Below, in pieces: positions 1 to 7,414 of a stretch of DNA of 64,000 nucleotides. The stretch's first letter is position 1; every line of letters starts with the position of its first letter. Source of the stretch: Bacillus cereus group sp. RP43 (GTDB lineage: Bacteria; Bacillota; Bacilli; Bacillales; Bacillaceae_G); the NCBI RefSeq assembly GCF_040459645.1, contig NZ_JARVHQ010000001.1, positions 1,922,001-1,986,000 on the forward strand. Reading direction: 5' to 3'. The notes below the pieces were generated by a model, which did no database searches, was not told the DNA's origin, and saw nothing but the letters and a program-made list of their open reading frames with translations. Position numbers and translations under genes: made by a program.

Positions 1-197
1 TTATTGATTTCTTATTTATCGGTCTTTCATTAAGTACTTTAGGTGTTATGCCGCACGCAATGCATAATTTAGCAGCGTATTCTGAACTATGTATTTCATT
101 ACTATCTTTCTATGGTTCAGCAGCAGCTGTGTTAAATACACACTTCGGAAAAGTTGTATTACCAGTTGGAAAACCATTTGGTATTTTTAAAAAGTAA
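1..197 (+). CDS. Acetate uptake transporter, GPR1/FUN34/YaaH family (3' part only)
   Basis: The window opens inside this gene; about 64 C-terminal codons are present and end in TAA. The visible part has two hydrophobic stretches separated by a short turn and finishes with GKVVLPVGKPFG. That ending resembles the GR/KxVLPxG tail of the SatP/YaaH acetate-succinate permeases, which are six-helix inner-membrane proteins importing acetate. The family call rests on this tail and on the hydrophobic profile, because the N-terminal signature motif lies outside the window. A strong terminator follows within 10 bp. Confidence 0.7.
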   Translation, partial: IDFLFIGLSLSTLGVMPHAMHNLAAYSELCISLLSFYGSAAAVLNTHFGKVVLPVGKPFGIFKK

Positions 198-202
198 TAA
201 AG

Positions 203-239
203 AAGAACAGATGATTGTATAGTCATCTGTTCTTTTTTT
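203..239 (+). terminator. Rho-independent terminator after the acetate transporter
   Basis: An 11-bp perfect inverted repeat (AGAACAGATGA / TCATCTGTTCT) with an 8-base loop is followed by a run of T. It separates the transporter from the Fur-controlled flavodoxin. Confidence 0.9.
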
Positions 240-278
240 ATGGAATTAAATAAAATAGCAAAAAATATAATTGAAATT

Positions 279-316
279 GATTCTCATTATTAATATAATG
301 AGAATGAGAATCATTT
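279..316 (+). promoter_or_regulatory. Fur-like operator upstream of the flavodoxin
   Basis: Two arms, GATTCTCATTAT and ATAATGAGAATGAGAATC, form a dyad. The segment also reads as repeated GAGAAT hexamers followed by an inverted ATTnAT, the 6-6-1-6 layout of Fur boxes with T to G changes. It ends about 22 bp before the flavodoxin start. Flavodoxins replace ferredoxin when iron is scarce, so Fur control is biologically sensible. The site is inferred from pattern only. Confidence 0.65.
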
Positions 317-338
317 ATTGTAAGAGGGGGATGCCAAA

Positions 339-782
339 GTGGCGAAAATTTTAATAGCGTATGCAAGTATGTCAGGGAATACAGAGAGTATTGCTGATTT
401 AATTAAAGTAAGTTTAGATGCCTTTGATCATGAAGTAGTATTGCAAGAGATGGAAGGTATGGATGCTGAAGAATTATTAGCTTATGATGGAATCATTTTA
501 GGATCTTATACGTGGGGTGATGGTGAATTACCATTTGAGGCGGAAGATTTCCATGATGAGTTAGAAAATATAGATTTAACGGGTAAAAAAGTGGCTGTTT
601 TTGGATCAGGTGATACGGCGTATGAACTGTTTTGTGAAGCGGTAACGATATTTGAAGAACGTCTTGTAAAATGCGGGGCAGAACTTGTACAAGAAGGATT
701 GAAAATTGAATTAGCTCCAGAAGATAAAGAAGACGTTGAAAAATGCAGTGATTTTGCAATTGCTTTTGCCGAGAAATTCTAA
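339..782 (+). CDS. Flavodoxin
   Basis: A 147-residue short-chain flavodoxin: a cytosolic FMN protein that carries single electrons to reductase partners, and can stand in for ferredoxin under iron limitation. The N-terminal phosphate-binding loop (SMSGNTESIA, residues 10-19) follows strand 1. The FMN-stacking loops are visible around YTWGDGELP (about 57-65) and FGSGDTAYELFC (about 88-99). The GTG start is chosen because AAGAGGGGG lies 8 bases upstream. A Fur-like box precedes it. The flavodoxin I remember near this gene neighbourhood in B. cereus ATCC 14579 is Fld2 (BC3541); that identification is from memory. Confidence 0.93.
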   Translation: MAKILIAYASMSGNTESIADLIKVSLDAFDHEVVLQEMEGMDAEELLAYDGIILGSYTWGDGELPFEAEDFHDELENIDLTGKKVAVFGSGDTAYELFCEAVTIFEERLVKCGAELVQEGLKIELAPEDKEDVEKCSDFAIAFAEKF

Positions 783-798
783 GAATGGGAGTGTCAAC

Positions 799-1698
799 GT
801 GGAAACAATGTTAAGTGCAACTGCTATTACAAAATTAAGAGATGGAAAACTTATGTTAGCTACTACATATGATGGCTTATTTATTGAACAAGACGGAGAA
901 TGGAAACAGATTTTAACTGGATTCCAAAAACGAATTCGGGATTTACATAGTGAAGATAACGTAGTTTACGGAGTAGGAGACGAAGGAGTTTTTATTCGTA
1001 GTATGAATGGTGGAGAAACGTGGACGATCCAGCGCTTTCCAACGAAAGCAACGAGCTGGAATGTATGTAGTAATGAAAATGGAACAGTAATTGCTCATGG
1101 AGATAAAACACTGTATCATTCTAATAATTTTGGTTCCACATGGGAGACTATTCAGCCATTTCTTAATTATGGTAGCGAGGCACCATCTATTCGATCATTA
1201 TTTTTATATAAACATTACTTATTTATTGGTACGAAAATACATACTAAGTATGGTGGTGTTTGGCTTTTTGATTTAGAGACACGTAAATTAAAAAGGATTA
1301 AAATAGCGATGAATCAGATGATTTCTGCGTTGACTATACATAATTCCTATTTAGTAGCGGCAAGTGGATCGTGCAGGGGAATTAGCGGGAATATTTCTTT
1401 TTGTAAAATAGATGAGAGTATTGAGAATGAAAAAATATGTTGGCATACATGTCAAAGTGAACAAAAAGCTAGTAGTTATTTAGATTTAAGTGTAGATCAA
1501 CATGTGTTATATACAACGTCAACGCAAAATAAGGCGGGAATTAGCAATGTTTGCCGTGTGCTTCTTGAAGAAGGAATTGTTACAGTATGTGATTCGGTTA
1601 AAGGGCATGGTTGGCGCATTGTTAATGAAAAAGAAGGCTATGTTGTAGCGGGATCAGGTGAATTAAAAGCGATGCAGTGGAAGAAAAAAGCTGTATAG
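799..1698 (+). CDS. BNR/Asp-box beta-propeller-like protein
   Basis: About 299 residues with no signal peptide. Two Asp-box (BNR) motifs are visible, SMNGGETW and SNNFGSTW, and several short repeated strands such as TTYDGLFI and VGDEGVFI. This suggests a small sialidase-like or YCF48-like propeller. Nothing points to an enzyme, and the function is unknown. The GTG at 799 is preferred because GGGAG lies 7 bases before it; the reading frame is open further upstream, inside the flavodoxin gene. The 16-bp gap after the flavodoxin suggests cotranscription and hence possible iron regulation (inference). Confidence 0.75.
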   Translation: METMLSATAITKLRDGKLMLATTYDGLFIEQDGEWKQILTGFQKRIRDLHSEDNVVYGVGDEGVFIRSMNGGETWTIQRFPTKATSWNVCSNENGTVIAHGDKTLYHSNNFGSTWETIQPFLNYGSEAPSIRSLFLYKHYLFIGTKIHTKYGGVWLFDLETRKLKRIKIAMNQMISALTIHNSYLVAASGSCRGISGNISFCKIDESIENEKICWHTCQSEQKASSYLDLSVDQHVLYTTSTQNKAGISNVCRVLLEEGIVTVCDSVKGHGWRIVNEKEGYVVAGSGELKAMQWKKKAV

Positions 1699-1785
1699 CT
1701 TAAAAAAAACTTTACTTTTATTATATTGATATGATATAGTTACTTTAAACCATTTTACTTTTAATAATATAGAGATTTAAATGAG

Positions 1786-1841
1786 CTGTAACTTCCGAGG
1801 AGGATAGCAATGTTAAATCTCCTCTGGGGTTGCAGTTTTTT
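1786..1841 (+). terminator. Terminator-like hairpin before the cold-shock gene
   Basis: CTGTAAC pairs with GTTGCAG (one G-U) and GAGGAG with CTCCTC, followed by TTTTTT. It could end the flavodoxin-propeller transcript about 90 bp downstream of the propeller stop, or be part of a leader RNA. Confidence 0.6.
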
Positions 1842-1857
1842 AATATATGAAGTATTA

Positions 1858-1885
1858 TTGTAAAGTGGTTGAAAATGAATATGTA
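1858..1885 (+). promoter_or_regulatory. Candidate promoter of the cold-shock gene
   Basis: TTGTAA, 16 bp, TATGTA. The -10 region overlaps the small dyad ATGTAC-N6-GTACAT. The initiation point would lie about 25 bases before the start codon. Pattern-based only. Confidence 0.4.
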
Positions 1886-1916
1886 CATATAGGTACATTG
1901 TAGGAGGATTTTTTAA

Positions 1917-2117
1917 ATGCAAAACGGTAAAGTAAAATGGTTTAACGCAGAAAAAGGTTTCGGTTTCATCGAAGTTGAAGGCGGAGAAGACGTATTCGTA
2001 CATTTCTCAGCTATCCAAGGCGACGGCTTCAAATCTTTAGAAGAAGGTCAAGAAGTTACTTTCGAAGTAGAACAAGGTAACCGTGGACCTCAAGCTACAA
2101 ACGTAAACAAGAAGTAA
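1917..2117 (+). CDS. Cold-shock protein (CspB/CspD type)
   Basis: A 66-residue single cold-shock domain. It is an OB-fold RNA chaperone that binds single-stranded RNA and helps translation in the cold and in rapid growth. RNP1 (KGFGFIEV) and RNP2 (VFVHFSAI) are both intact, and the domain ends with [10 protein letters not shown]. The opening [10 protein letters not shown] most resembles B. subtilis CspD, but the group carries several close paralogues, so I give no symbol. AGGAGG lies 9 bases before the ATG. Codon choice is strongly biased (GGT, CAA, GAA), as in highly expressed genes. Confidence 0.96.
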   Translation: MQNGKVKWFNAEKGFGFIEVEGGEDVFVHFSAIQGDGFKSLEEGQEVTFEVEQGNRGPQATNVNKK

Positions 2118-2127
2118 TTATGAAAAA

Positions 2128-2155
2128 AAGAAGGGCTTGCCCTTCTTTTTTTTTG
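2128..2155 (+). terminator. Terminator of the cold-shock gene
   Basis: Perfect stem AAGAAGGGC / GCCCTTCTT with a 2-base loop and a run of eight or more T. Confidence 0.92.
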
Positions 2156-2331
2156 CGTTTTTTTGGTGAATGAATGTCCTCCTATGTATATTTGTGAATA
2201 AGACTGAATTTTTGTTTTATATTTAAGTTTATTAAATGTATAAACTGTATGTATAAATAGATACTGAAAATAAAGAGAAGCTGTTAATTAGGCTTTTCAT
2301 ATTAATAGGAATTTAGAAAGAGGTAAATAAA

Positions 2332-3177
2332 TTGAAAAATGCTACACATTTCATTGTGTTTGATATTGAAAGGAATTTTAGGCCGTATAAATCGGAAGAT
2401 CCGTCAGAAATAGTTGATATTGGAGCTGTAAAAATAGATGTGAGTACAATGAAGATTATTGGAGTATTTTCAGAGTTAGTAAAACCAAGTGCTCCATTAA
2501 CTCGTCATACAACAAAATTAACTGGAATTACAAAGAAAGATTTAATTGGTGTAGAGAAGTTCCCTCAAATTATAGAGAAATTTATTAAGTTTATCGGAGA
2601 AGATTCTATATTTATTTCATGGGGAAAAGAAGATTATCATTTTCTATCTCACGATTGTACATTACATGGTGTAGAATGCCCATGTATGGAAAAAGAGAGC
2701 AGATTTGATGTGCAAAAATTTGTTTTCCAAGCGTATGAAGAATTATTTGAACATACACCAAGTTTACAATTTGCAGTGGAGCAGCTTGATTTAACGTGGG
2801 AAGGTAGGCAACATCGTGCTTTCGCAGATGCTGAAAATACAGCAAATATATTTCTTAAAGTATGTGGTGAGAGAGATATTAACAAACGATATAAAAGACA
2901 TGGTGAGCTTGAACTTGTAAAGAACGGAAAACTAACAGAAAAAGCGAAAAAAAAGATGCGAAAATGGGCATTTAAAGAAATGAAAAAAAGTGCAGAGCGT
3001 CCTTTTGTATGGAGTGCATTTGAAAGTAGTGACACGTGGGAAAGTATAACGGAAAGATATTATATAAGTGAATCTGCAGTAGAACTTCTGAAAAAACACT
3101 TTCCTACGGCGGTGAGAAAAGCGGAAAGGCAGCTTAGGTATTTGGCTGAGATGGAGGAGAATGCAGAGGTTAAATGA
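2332..3177 (+). CDS. DEDDh-family 3'-5' exonuclease (KapD/ERI-1-like)
   Basis: 281 residues. The N-terminal two thirds is an RNase T/DnaQ-type exonuclease. Exo I is FDIERN (about residues 10-15), Exo II centres on SWGKEDYHFL (about 97-106), and Exo III is HRAFADAENTA (about 162-172) with the His of DEDDh. These supply the acidic residues for two metal ions. The extension after residue 190 is basic and helical (LTEKAKKKMRKW) and I recognise no named domain in it. The substrate (RNA or DNA) cannot be told. A TTG start follows AGAAAGAGGT at good spacing. Flanking intergenic regions hold no other clear gene. Confidence 0.85.
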   Translation: MKNATHFIVFDIERNFRPYKSEDPSEIVDIGAVKIDVSTMKIIGVFSELVKPSAPLTRHTTKLTGITKKDLIGVEKFPQIIEKFIKFIGEDSIFISWGKEDYHFLSHDCTLHGVECPCMEKESRFDVQKFVFQAYEELFEHTPSLQFAVEQLDLTWEGRQHRAFADAENTANIFLKVCGERDINKRYKRHGELELVKNGKLTEKAKKKMRKWAFKEMKKSAERPFVWSAFESSDTWESITERYYISESAVELLKKHFPTAVRKAERQLRYLAEMEENAEVK

Positions 3178-3359
3178 CATTCTCCTCCATCTTTAACTAC
3201 ATAAATTTAATGTCATCGTATTAACGGAAGAATAAAGTATTCATATTAAATAGGAATCAATTTGTTGTTATTATTGCTTTGTAATTTAAGGCGGTAGCTA
3301 GAATTTTAATTTGTATTAATAAAATAAGAACTCATACAAATGAAAGAGGGTACAGTTAA

Positions 3360-3521
3360 ATGGAAGCAGTCTTTAACATTTTAACCATTTTAGTTTTTGG
3401 TATAATATTCACATCACTTATTGCTTTTATTACACTTCCTTTTATAGCAAAGAAGAAGAATTGGAAAAAGCTTAACATATCTTTAAACCGTGGTGTATTA
3501 AAGATTAAAATTGAAGAGTAA
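3360..3521 (+). CDS. Small single-pass membrane protein (53 aa)
   Basis: ATG at 3360 is preceded by GAAAGAGGG about 10 bases upstream and gives 53 residues. One strong transmembrane helix (about residues 5-30) is followed by a basic cytoplasmic tail (KKKNWKK). I do not recognise the family. It is the first of three short, closely packed reading frames (3360-4110), so it probably shares a transcript with the next two. Function unknown. Confidence 0.55.
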   Translation: MEAVFNILTILVFGIIFTSLIAFITLPFIAKKKNWKKLNISLNRGVLKIKIEE

Positions 3522-3552
3522 GGTAAGCATTTTATACATGGGAGATGCGATG

Positions 3553-3900
3553 ATGATAAACTTGGATATTAAAGATGTCAACGTAAATATGGAATTAAAT
3601 GGTGTCTTTTGGGATGAGGATAGGATTGCTGAAATGATGGTGACTACAGAAGCAGAACATTCTCTTATTCTTCGTCTATTAGTTGACTTAGAAAGAAAAA
3701 CTATTAATGCGATGAGTGCCGAGATAGTGGATGGATTCTGTCCTCTGTGCAAACAGAAAAAGGAAGAATGTAGTGAACTTAATGACTCACAAAACAAAAT
3801 GGATATTTTAGAAGAAGCCTACGATTGGGTGAGAGAGCATCCAAAATATCGTTTCCAATTATCTTTTTACGAGTACAATAAATTTGAGGTAGTAAAGTGA
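3553..3900 (+). CDS. Hypothetical protein with a CxxC motif
   Basis: About 115 residues. The frame is open back to 3511, but GGGAGA sits 7 bases before the ATG at 3553 (an ATG also lies at 3550), so the longer version is unlikely. The centre carries GFCPLCKQKKEEC, a Cys cluster that could bind zinc; the rest is acidic and helical. No family recognised. Its TGA overlaps a GTG that opens the next, frameshifted reading frame, which points to a compact operon with translational coupling. Confidence 0.55.
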   Translation: MINLDIKDVNVNMELNGVFWDEDRIAEMMVTTEAEHSLILRLLVDLERKTINAMSAEIVDGFCPLCKQKKEECSELNDSQNKMDILEEAYDWVREHPKYRFQLSFYEYNKFEVVK

Positions 3901-4110
3901 AATTTTCATTTTAACAAAATACATAGTGACTTAAAGGAAAACCATCAAAAGTTTATAGAAGGACTTGGTCTACTAGTAAAAAGTAAAGAATTTCTAATAC
4001 GTGGTATACAAGTAAATATTGAAGAGGATCTATCGACTGGAAATGCGTTTGTACAAAAAGGAAAGAATCTCCTGGATCCTGCAACAAATTTCATCTTGGA
4101 TCAAAAATAA
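3897..4110 (+). pseudogene. Frameshifted small ORF downstream of the CxxC protein
   Basis: A GTG at 3897 overlaps the upstream TGA (GTGA) and would start MKFSF, then meets TAA at 3912 after a run of four T. Removing one T at 3909-3912 gives an open frame of about 70 residues (FNKIHSDLKENHQKFIEG, to the TAA at 4108). In the DNA as given, that frame is open from 3901 but has no start codon. I read it as a coupled gene broken by +1 slippage in a T run, or a sequencing error. The product is unrecognised. Confidence 0.45.
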
Positions 4111-4146
4111 TTTTTAAAAATAAGCATATTTTGTTATAAAGCAGAG

Positions 4147-4174
4147 AAACCGATTCTTAGTAGAATCGGTTTTT
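4147..4174 (+). terminator. Terminator of the small-ORF cluster
   Basis: AAACCGATTCT / AGAATCGGTTT, 11-bp stem with a 4-base loop and a T run. It closes the 3360-4110 cluster. Confidence 0.88.
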
Positions 4175-4196
4175 AATGTAAACGTCAAGTAAGTCC

Positions 4197-4225
4197 AAAA
4201 AAAAGAGCGCTTTTTAATAGCGCTC
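4197..4225 (-). terminator. Terminator of the DUF3900 gene
   Basis: GAGCGCT / AGCGCTC stem; on the minus strand it is followed by eight T. It lies about 140 bp past the DUF3900 stop. Confidence 0.75.
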
Positions 4226-4287
4226 AGTAAAAAATAGTTATATGGAAGCATTTATTTAATATTAGAACTAAGAATTTTAGTACTGGA

Positions 4288-4317
4288 TGTTCACAAACGT
4301 GGTCACGCTTGTGAACA
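4288..4317. repeat. Near-perfect 30-bp palindrome between convergent genes
   Basis: Outer arms TGTTCACAA / TTGTGAACA enclose inner arms CGTG / CACG with one unpaired base on each side. No T run follows on either strand, so it is not a standard terminator. It could be a protein-binding site or an RNA hairpin at the DUF3900 3' end. Confidence 0.6.
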
Positions 4318-4366
4318 CATAATTGATATTATAAACACTTTAGTAGTCACTGTTTATAAAAGAGTT

Positions 4367-5458
4367 CTATTCAATCTCGCTCGGATTATACCCAAACTGT
4401 TGCTTCTTCTCAATCCGCTCAATCACATCTTGCAATTCATCTGGCTTCAGAAACTCAATTGGAGAGAAGCCTTTTTCAAACGTAAGTGTGTCAGCCTCGA
4501 TCATTAATACATAGCGGTCGTTTACCTTTGCGATATGTATTAAGTCTCCGAAATCAGCAAGCAGTGCTTTCACAGAGATATGGTCTGCTTTTAACTTTAA
4601 TTCCACTTCAGGGGCGTGTTCGACGATTTGAGCGGTCGCTTCCATTACTTCTTCGGTTGAAAATTGTTCCATAATTTCACGTTTTGGACTGGCAGCCCAT
4701 ACTTCCATAGCTTGGTCGAATTGTTCGCGTTCTTCAGTACCTTCCTCAAATACATCTTCAATTTGGTCATATACCATGTCCATTACTTGTGTTTTCATAA
4801 TTTCAGGCATAGAGCGTTCGTACTCGACGAATTTCAAGAAGTCCTCAAAGTAGCGGGCGTGTGATGCTTGGTGTATTTTTAGCTCGCCCACTTCGACCAT
4901 ACCTTCTTCAGGCATGTACGGATATTGGATAGATTTCATATTTTTTGTTGTGATGGCCATTTCAACGTTACGAATCAGTGTTGATTCATCAGAAATGGAA
5001 GCAACCTTTGGCTCGAAGTCACATTTCATTACGAATACGAATGGATCATCAAAGTATTTGCGTAGTTTTGCTTGAGCGATTAAAAATACACCACCACGTA
5101 CAGCGCTTGTGTCAAGATATGTATAAACGAGAGGTTCGCTCATATCTTTGAAATGTTCTTTTGTTTCTGCAAAGCGAATACGATTAAAAAGGTTGTAATG
5201 AGGGTTTGAATCAAGTTCATGTCCTTCTTCTACAATAAAGCGACCAATCTTGGTTGGGGCTTGTTCCGTTTTTGCGTGACGTTCCACTTTTCGCTTTGAA
5301 ATTTTTAATAATTCACCATTCAAAAATTCTTTTAAGGAGCTATCTTCATATTCTTCAGCGTCTAATGTTTGAAAATGTTTATAGCGTTTATCAACTGCTT
5401 CACCTTTTCCTTCTACTTGTACTACATAAAAGGAAAGAAAATTTATTTCAAAATCCAT
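4367..5458 (-). CDS. DUF3900 domain-containing protein
   Basis: 363 residues, acidic, no signal peptide or membrane segment. The opening (MDFEINFLSFYV) and the overall length match the DUF3900 family of bacilli, whose function is unknown. The ATG at 5458 is chosen over an in-frame GTG nine bases upstream because that GTG is itself part of the AAGGTG ribosome binding site. It is a lone transcription unit, read leftwards, with its own terminator and a hairpin separating it from the gene to its right. Confidence 0.8.
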   Translation of the reverse strand: MDFEINFLSFYVVQVEGKGEAVDKRYKHFQTLDAEEYEDSSLKEFLNGELLKISKRKVERHAKTEQAPTKIGRFIVEEGHELDSNPHYNLFNRIRFAETKEHFKDMSEPLVYTYLDTSAVRGGVFLIAQAKLRKYFDDPFVFVMKCDFEPKVASISDESTLIRNVEMAITTKNMKSIQYPYMPEEGMVEVGELKIHQASHARYFEDFLKFVEYERSMPEIMKTQVMDMVYDQIEDVFEEGTEEREQFDQAMEVWAASPKREIMEQFSTEEVMEATAQIVEHAPEVELKLKADHISVKALLADFGDLIHIAKVNDRYVLMIEADTLTFEKGFSPIEFLKPDELQDVIERIEKKQQFGYNPSEIE

Positions 5459-5524
5459 TTTTATCACCTTGTTTCATTTCATTAACTCTTATCAGTATAG
5501 AGATGTAAAAAACTTTCGTCAATT

Positions 5525-5557
5525 TATATAAGGAAGGGGGAGTCCCTTCCTTATATA
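5525..5557 (-). terminator. 14-bp perfect hairpin after the coiled-coil gene
   Basis: TATATAAGGAAGGG / CCCTTCCTTATATA with a 5-base loop lies just past the stop of the minus-strand gene at 5574. The tail is AT-rich rather than a pure T run. Confidence 0.6.
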
Positions 5558-5573
5558 TTTGTTATTTTCGAAA

Positions 5574-5900
5574 TTAAAATCCGTCTTCTAATGCTGAAAA
5601 TGGAATGTTTAGCCTGTTTTCTACTGTACGTAAACGCTGATTTAAGCGGTTTAATCTACGCGTATGACGCTCAACTGTGTTTTCTAGTTGACGTACTCTT
5701 TGCTCAAGCTCATTTACTCGTCGTTCTAGTTGACGGTTTCCAGTACCAGGGAAAGAGATTGGAAGTTGAAATTGGCGATTTTGATCATATGGATTAATTT
5801 GTTCTGTTTGATCTATATATTGTTGGTATTGTGCCTGTAAATCATATTGAGGTTGGTAACCATATTGGTTATATGGATCATAAGGATTGTAGGGATACAT
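5574..5900 (-). CDS. Tyr/Gln-rich protein with C-terminal coiled coil
   Basis: 108 residues. The N-terminal third is rich in Tyr, Pro, Asn and Gln (MYPYNPYDPYNQYGY). The C-terminal half is a heptad-patterned coiled coil (LERRVNELEQRVRQLENTV) ending in NIPFSALEDGF. GGAGG lies 8 bases before the ATG at 5900; the frame is open further upstream, but no ribosome site supports that. The composition resembles small spore coat or exosporium proteins of this group (inference). No family name can be given. Confidence 0.65.
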   Translation of the reverse strand: MYPYNPYDPYNQYGYQPQYDLQAQYQQYIDQTEQINPYDQNRQFQLPISFPGTGNRQLERRVNELEQRVRQLENTVERHTRRLNRLNQRLRTVENRLNIPFSALEDGF

Positions 5901-6282
5901 AAAAACATCCTCCATTTCTTTATAATAGGTTAAATTCACCATAATGTATGTGCAAAAGCGGAGTAGTGGCACGGCAAATACCTAATTATGTTTACAGGAT
6001 TTTTCTTTATAAATAAGAATATGGAGTTTTTACATTTGTATTTATTTCGTTTGATGGTATATACTGGATAAAAGGGTTGAGGTTACATAAAGGTTACAAT
6101 TCTATCAAACTAAAATTTTTATATAAATATGTATAGACATTTACAAAAGAAAAGAGTAATTTTAATAGAGTAAAAAACAACTTGTAACATTTTCTAAATA
6201 TATTGTAAAATGATTGTAACAAAACATACATAAAAATGAAATAATACATAAGAAATAATGTTGGGGAAAAGGAGAGAGTATA
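5901..6282. other. Divergent intergenic region
   Basis: 382 bp between the divergent coiled-coil and VanW genes. It is very AT-rich and holds repeated TTGTAAC/TTGTAAA words. TTGTAA (about 6182), 18 bp, TAAAAT is a possible promoter for the VanW gene. No convincing ORF or RNA. Confidence 0.35.
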
Positions 6283-7194
6283 TTGTTCCGAAAAATAAAG
6301 GGTATATTAGTAGGGGTGCTATGCGTAGCTGTAGTAAGTGGTTGTGGTACAAAGGTAAGTGATGTGGCATTAGTAAGCGATTTTGGTGGAAACGTTGTAG
6401 AGGCTAAGGCTGATGTACAGGATTCAATTAGCTTAGTGGATGGGCGTACTGGTACTGAAGTGAAAAAAATAGACTTATCGAGCTTAGGTTATTTTGAAGA
6501 TGAGGCTAAATTCAAAAAATCGGTAACGAAGGTTGCAGGTGAAGTCGGGAAAAGCGTTGACAAAAAGATGGTCCCTTCACGGATAGCACCTGATGGATCA
6601 TGGCAAGAAGGAAAGCCTTCTTATGAATTAATGGAAAAAGAATTAGTAGACAAATTATTAAATGTAGGTATGTGGGATTCTTCTTATCAGTTACCAATTG
6701 TGGAGAAAAAACCTGTCGCAACATTAAGTGATGGGCAAGGAAGCGGTACTGTAATTGGTAGATATGAAACGAATTTAGGTGGCTCAACAGGTGGCCGAAT
6801 TGAAAATATTCGTTTGTCTGCAGCGAGCATCAATGGTGTAGTTTTAGCGAAGGGAGACAGTTTCTCTTTCAATGCATTAATCGGTGATACAACGCCAGAT
6901 AAAGGATATCAATTAGGAAAAGAAATTGTAGATGGTAAATTAGTAGATGGTTATGGTGGTGGCGTTTGTCAAACATCATCAACTCTATACAATGCAGCCG
7001 ATCAAGCTGGTTTGAAAATGGTAGAGAGAACTACACATTCTAAAACAGTAGGTTATGTCCCGCAGGGAAGAGATGCTACAATTGCATACCCATATTTAGA
7101 TTTAGTGTTTGAAAATACGAATGATGCTCCTGTTAAGCTTTATATGGGCATTCAGGGCGGAAAGTTAGTTGCAGAAGTACATAAGATGAAATAA
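6283..7194 (+). CDS. VanW family lipoprotein
   Basis: 303 residues. The N-terminus is a lipoprotein signal with lipobox VSGC (Cys about 21), so the protein is probably anchored on the outer face of the membrane. The C-terminal half is a VanW domain, with the conserved patch FSFNALIGDTTPDKGY and the diagnostic GGGVCQTSSTLYNAA (about residues 226-240). VanW proteins occur in glycopeptide-resistance clusters and in many sporeformers, but no biochemical activity is established. A TTG start with GGAGAG upstream. A terminator follows. Confidence 0.88.
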   Translation: MFRKIKGILVGVLCVAVVSGCGTKVSDVALVSDFGGNVVEAKADVQDSISLVDGRTGTEVKKIDLSSLGYFEDEAKFKKSVTKVAGEVGKSVDKKMVPSRIAPDGSWQEGKPSYELMEKELVDKLLNVGMWDSSYQLPIVEKKPVATLSDGQGSGTVIGRYETNLGGSTGGRIENIRLSAASINGVVLAKGDSFSFNALIGDTTPDKGYQLGKEIVDGKLVDGYGGGVCQTSSTLYNAADQAGLKMVERTTHSKTVGYVPQGRDATIAYPYLDLVFENTNDAPVKLYMGIQGGKLVAEVHKMK

Positions 7195-7245
7195 GCGTAA
7201 TGGTTAAAAGGTAATACAATAATAGAGTTATAGTTTGCATAATAG

Positions 7246-7283
7246 AAGCCATCTCTTCTGAATTTCAGAGGAGATGGCTTTTT
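7246..7283 (+). terminator. Terminator of the VanW gene
   Basis: AAGCCATCTC-TCTGA pairs with TCAGA-GAGATGGCTT, then TTTTT. Confidence 0.9.
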
Positions 7284-7414
7284 GTCATTAATGGCCTTGA
7301 AAAACTATTAATTCTGATTTTTCTTATTTACATAGTCTGTTTTTAGTTGTATCCTTCATAGTAACGGCTATGTTAATTTGTTTTGAAATAAAGGACTAGG
7401 AGAGGAAGTAATTC

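Noticed and set aside
2649..3035. A 128-codon minus-strand frame within the exonuclease gene.
   Set aside because: Lies wholly opposite a well-supported DEDDh exonuclease; no ribosome site, Ser/Phe-rich as expected of an antisense shadow.
5591..5797. A 68-codon plus-strand frame opposite the coiled-coil gene.
   Set aside because: Shadow of the minus-strand gene, which has a strong GGAGG site and a clear heptad pattern.
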